Shown one piece after another: positions 60,228 through 64,000 of a DNA stretch of 64,000 nt (positions are counted from its first letter, which is position 1; the number at the start of each line of letters is the position of its first letter). Both the position numbers and the translations under genes were made by a program. A model generated the notes under the pieces. The model searched no databases. It saw only the letters and a list, made by a program, of their open reading frames with translations, and was not told the origin of the DNA. The DNA is from Corynebacterium tuberculostearicum (GTDB lineage Bacteria; Actinomycetota; Actinomycetes; Mycobacteriales; Mycobacteriaceae): contig NZ_CP073096.1 of the NCBI RefSeq assembly GCF_030503735.1, positions 1,054,001 through 1,118,000 of the forward strand, given 5' to 3'.

Positions 60228-60818
60228 GCAAAATCTCCGTCTCCTGACTGCGGTCTACTTCTTGCCGGATGCGGCCCCTCCGCCCAAGATGGCGAGTATC
60301 CCGTCTATGGCGATGACTACGACTTAAGCACCACTGATGGCATGGCCGAATACCTTAAGGAATATAAAACCCTGCCCGATGACTTCATGGAGCACGACGT
60401 TGAACAGCTCGAAAGCGAGTACAAGCCCGAAAGCTTCGAATTAAACGCGGAGAACCTAAAGAAGGCAGGCAAGGCCAGTTGCAAGAATGACGAATTATTC
60501 GAAATCTCCAAAGGCTACATAGTGGGCGATACGGAGAAATTCGGAGAGGCACTCATGGCGGATGGCGGCCCCGAGGAAAAGTTCGGCGACGTGCTTGATG
60601 AGCTGGGCGTTCCAGACGACGCCCCTGATAAAGACAAATGTATGGCAGCCACGATGTCCCCATTGGGGGTGATTATGACTTGTGGCGATGAATTCAGCGG
60701 CGAAGAACTAGATAAGGCGATGAAACCATTCACGGAAGCTAGGGCACTAGCTCCGCTCTTCTCAAACTTACCCCGTCCCTATGCGCGACAGCGGTGGCAC
60801 GACTTGCCACTTTTGTAA
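60228..60818 (+). pseudogene. Degraded lipoprotein gene, start missing
   Basis: The frame ending at 60818 is open back to about 60162. It contains a lipobox-like segment DCGLLLAGCGPSAQDGEYPV near 60246-60305, and then an acidic protein (YLKEYKTLPDDFMEHDVEQL) with Cys pairs in the style of corynebacterial lipoproteins. There is no in-frame ATG, GTG or TTG ahead of the lipobox; the first ATG is at 60342, after it. A lost start or frameshift in the signal peptide is likely. The last 25 residues (PFTEARALAPLFSNLPRPYA) look unlike the rest and may reflect a second frameshift. Alternatively a shorter cytosolic ORF 60342-60818 is made. Confidence 0.55.
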
Positions 60819-60960
60819 GCGCAGGCGCTTAAGGCAGTCATCGCTCGCAGCATTTCGCACCTTTATTCGGAATTAACCTTGCGGATGTCGGCGGGGTGGT
60901 TTATGCTGTAGAATATAAATTCGATTGGGTGTGCGATTTATTTTAGAGGGGGACCATTCC

Positions 60961-63409
<2,449 letters not shown>

Positions 63410-63484
63410 TCATAAAAATGTTCGCTCTGGACCAGCTGGCCCAGCTACGTTCTCAATTGTTCCAGAAAACTTTGCTGTGTGACA

Positions 63485-64000
63485 CTACTTGGCAGATTGT
63501 GGAACGGAGTAGGCATTGGCGGCGTGTGCAACTTTATGCAAATACTCGCTGGACTGGTTGTAATTTAGGATTGCTTCCTCCCATTGATCTGGGTCAGAGA
63601 GATCTCTGTCACCAAAGCATAAAAGTCCGGCTGCACCGATAGCGGCGTCATCGATCTGGTTGGGATCCGCCTTCCCATCGCCGTTAGCATCAGCACCCAC
63701 CGATTCCCACGTCGTTGGGATAAACTGCATTGGCCCGACGGCGCGATCATATTCCGAATCCCCATCGATTTCGCCATTGTCAGTATCTGGGGTGTGAGCT
63801 GTATTGTTGAGGCCGTCTAGGGCAATGCCGTTAATCGGTGGTTGGGGGTAGCCGGCGTCGTCAAGCTTGGAGGACTTAAACCAATTGCCGTTATAGGTGC
63901 CATGGCGGGTTTCCACGTAGCCGAGTCCCGCGAGGGTATTCCAGCGCAGGTGGCACCCCGGCCACTTTTGCTGAGCGATGAGTTCGGCGTTGCCATAAGC
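63485..64000 (-). CDS. Lytic transglycosylase (LpqU-like), partial (N-terminus outside window)
   Basis: The frame is open from 63485 to the window edge (171 codons plus stop). The visible part is a soluble-lytic-transglycosylase-type domain: NTLAGLGYVETRHGTYNG holds the likely catalytic Glu, followed by RAVGPMQFIPTTWESVGADA and DANGDGKADPNQIDDAAIGA. A C-terminal helical end (NYNQSSEYLHKVAHAANAY) completes it. It would cleave glycan strands of peptidoglycan during growth. Position next to eno matches LpqU (Rv1022). The signal peptide is expected beyond the edge. Confidence 0.92.
   Translation of the reverse strand, partial: AYGNAELIAQQKWPGCHLRWNTLAGLGYVETRHGTYNGNWFKSSKLDDAGYPQPPINGIALDGLNNTAHTPDTDNGEIDGDSEYDRAVGPMQFIPTTWESVGADANGDGKADPNQIDDAAIGAAGLLCFGDRDLSDPDQWEEAILNYNQSSEYLHKVAHAANAYSVPQSAK

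Overview
The window is chromosomal DNA of a Corynebacterium. The evidence is a gene order that I recognise from Corynebacterium and Mycobacterium: ychF, a DUF6542 protein, ispH, xseA-xseB, a DUF4245 protein, glpX, fumC; then a PIN-PhoH protein, glyA, coaA, an isoprenyl transferase, mca, a DUF4307 protein, greA; then ppx, a DUF501 protein, a DivIC/FtsB-like protein, eno and an LpqU-like transglycosylase. Mycothiol amidase (mca) and many leaderless or GTG starts agree with this assignment.

Region 1 (1-8.7 kb) is a selenium and formate island. selA (cut by the window edge) and tRNA-Sec lie on the minus strand and selD is divergent. A minus-strand operon encodes a selenocysteine formate dehydrogenase: catalytic subunit with an in-frame UGA followed by a SECIS-like hairpin, Fe-S subunit, and NrfD-type membrane subunit. 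Region 2 (8.1-14.8 kb) holds pcp, a nuclease flanked by palindromic repeats, a dicarboxylate/amino-acid symporter, a PRC-barrel/DUF2382 protein, and a cation efflux gene preceded by what looks like a yybP-ykoY manganese riboswitch. Region 3 (14.9-25.8 kb) is the conserved core block from ychF to fumC.

Region 4 (25.85-31.7 kb) is an insertion: two almost identical IS110-family elements in direct orientation, one frameshifted and one intact, flank a metal ABC transporter (ATPase plus a fused permease/substrate-binding protein). A TetR regulator and an MFS pump follow, with three operator-like palindromes at exact 17-bp spacing. Region 5 (34.4-48.1 kb) is ordinary core genome plus a secreted helical protein/DUF3558 lipoprotein pair.

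Region 6 (48.4-58.0 kb) is the most unusual part: a 9.6-kb element integrated in the 3' half of a tRNA gene, bounded by 35-bp direct repeats. It carries a tyrosine integrase (tail clipped by an IS3-family element), XRE repressor, AlpA-like protein, several small ORFs, a TOPRIM/AAA replication protein with iteron-like DNA repeats inside its coding sequence, and then only two virion genes: an HK97-type major capsid protein and a decoration-type protein. No terminase, portal, protease or tail gene is present. It ends in about 750 bp of structured non-coding DNA that may contain a packaging site. I read it as a phage satellite that brings its own capsid shell genes. Region 7 (58-64 kb) returns to core genes (ppx to lpqU) with an HNH endonuclease-like gene and a degraded lipoprotein.
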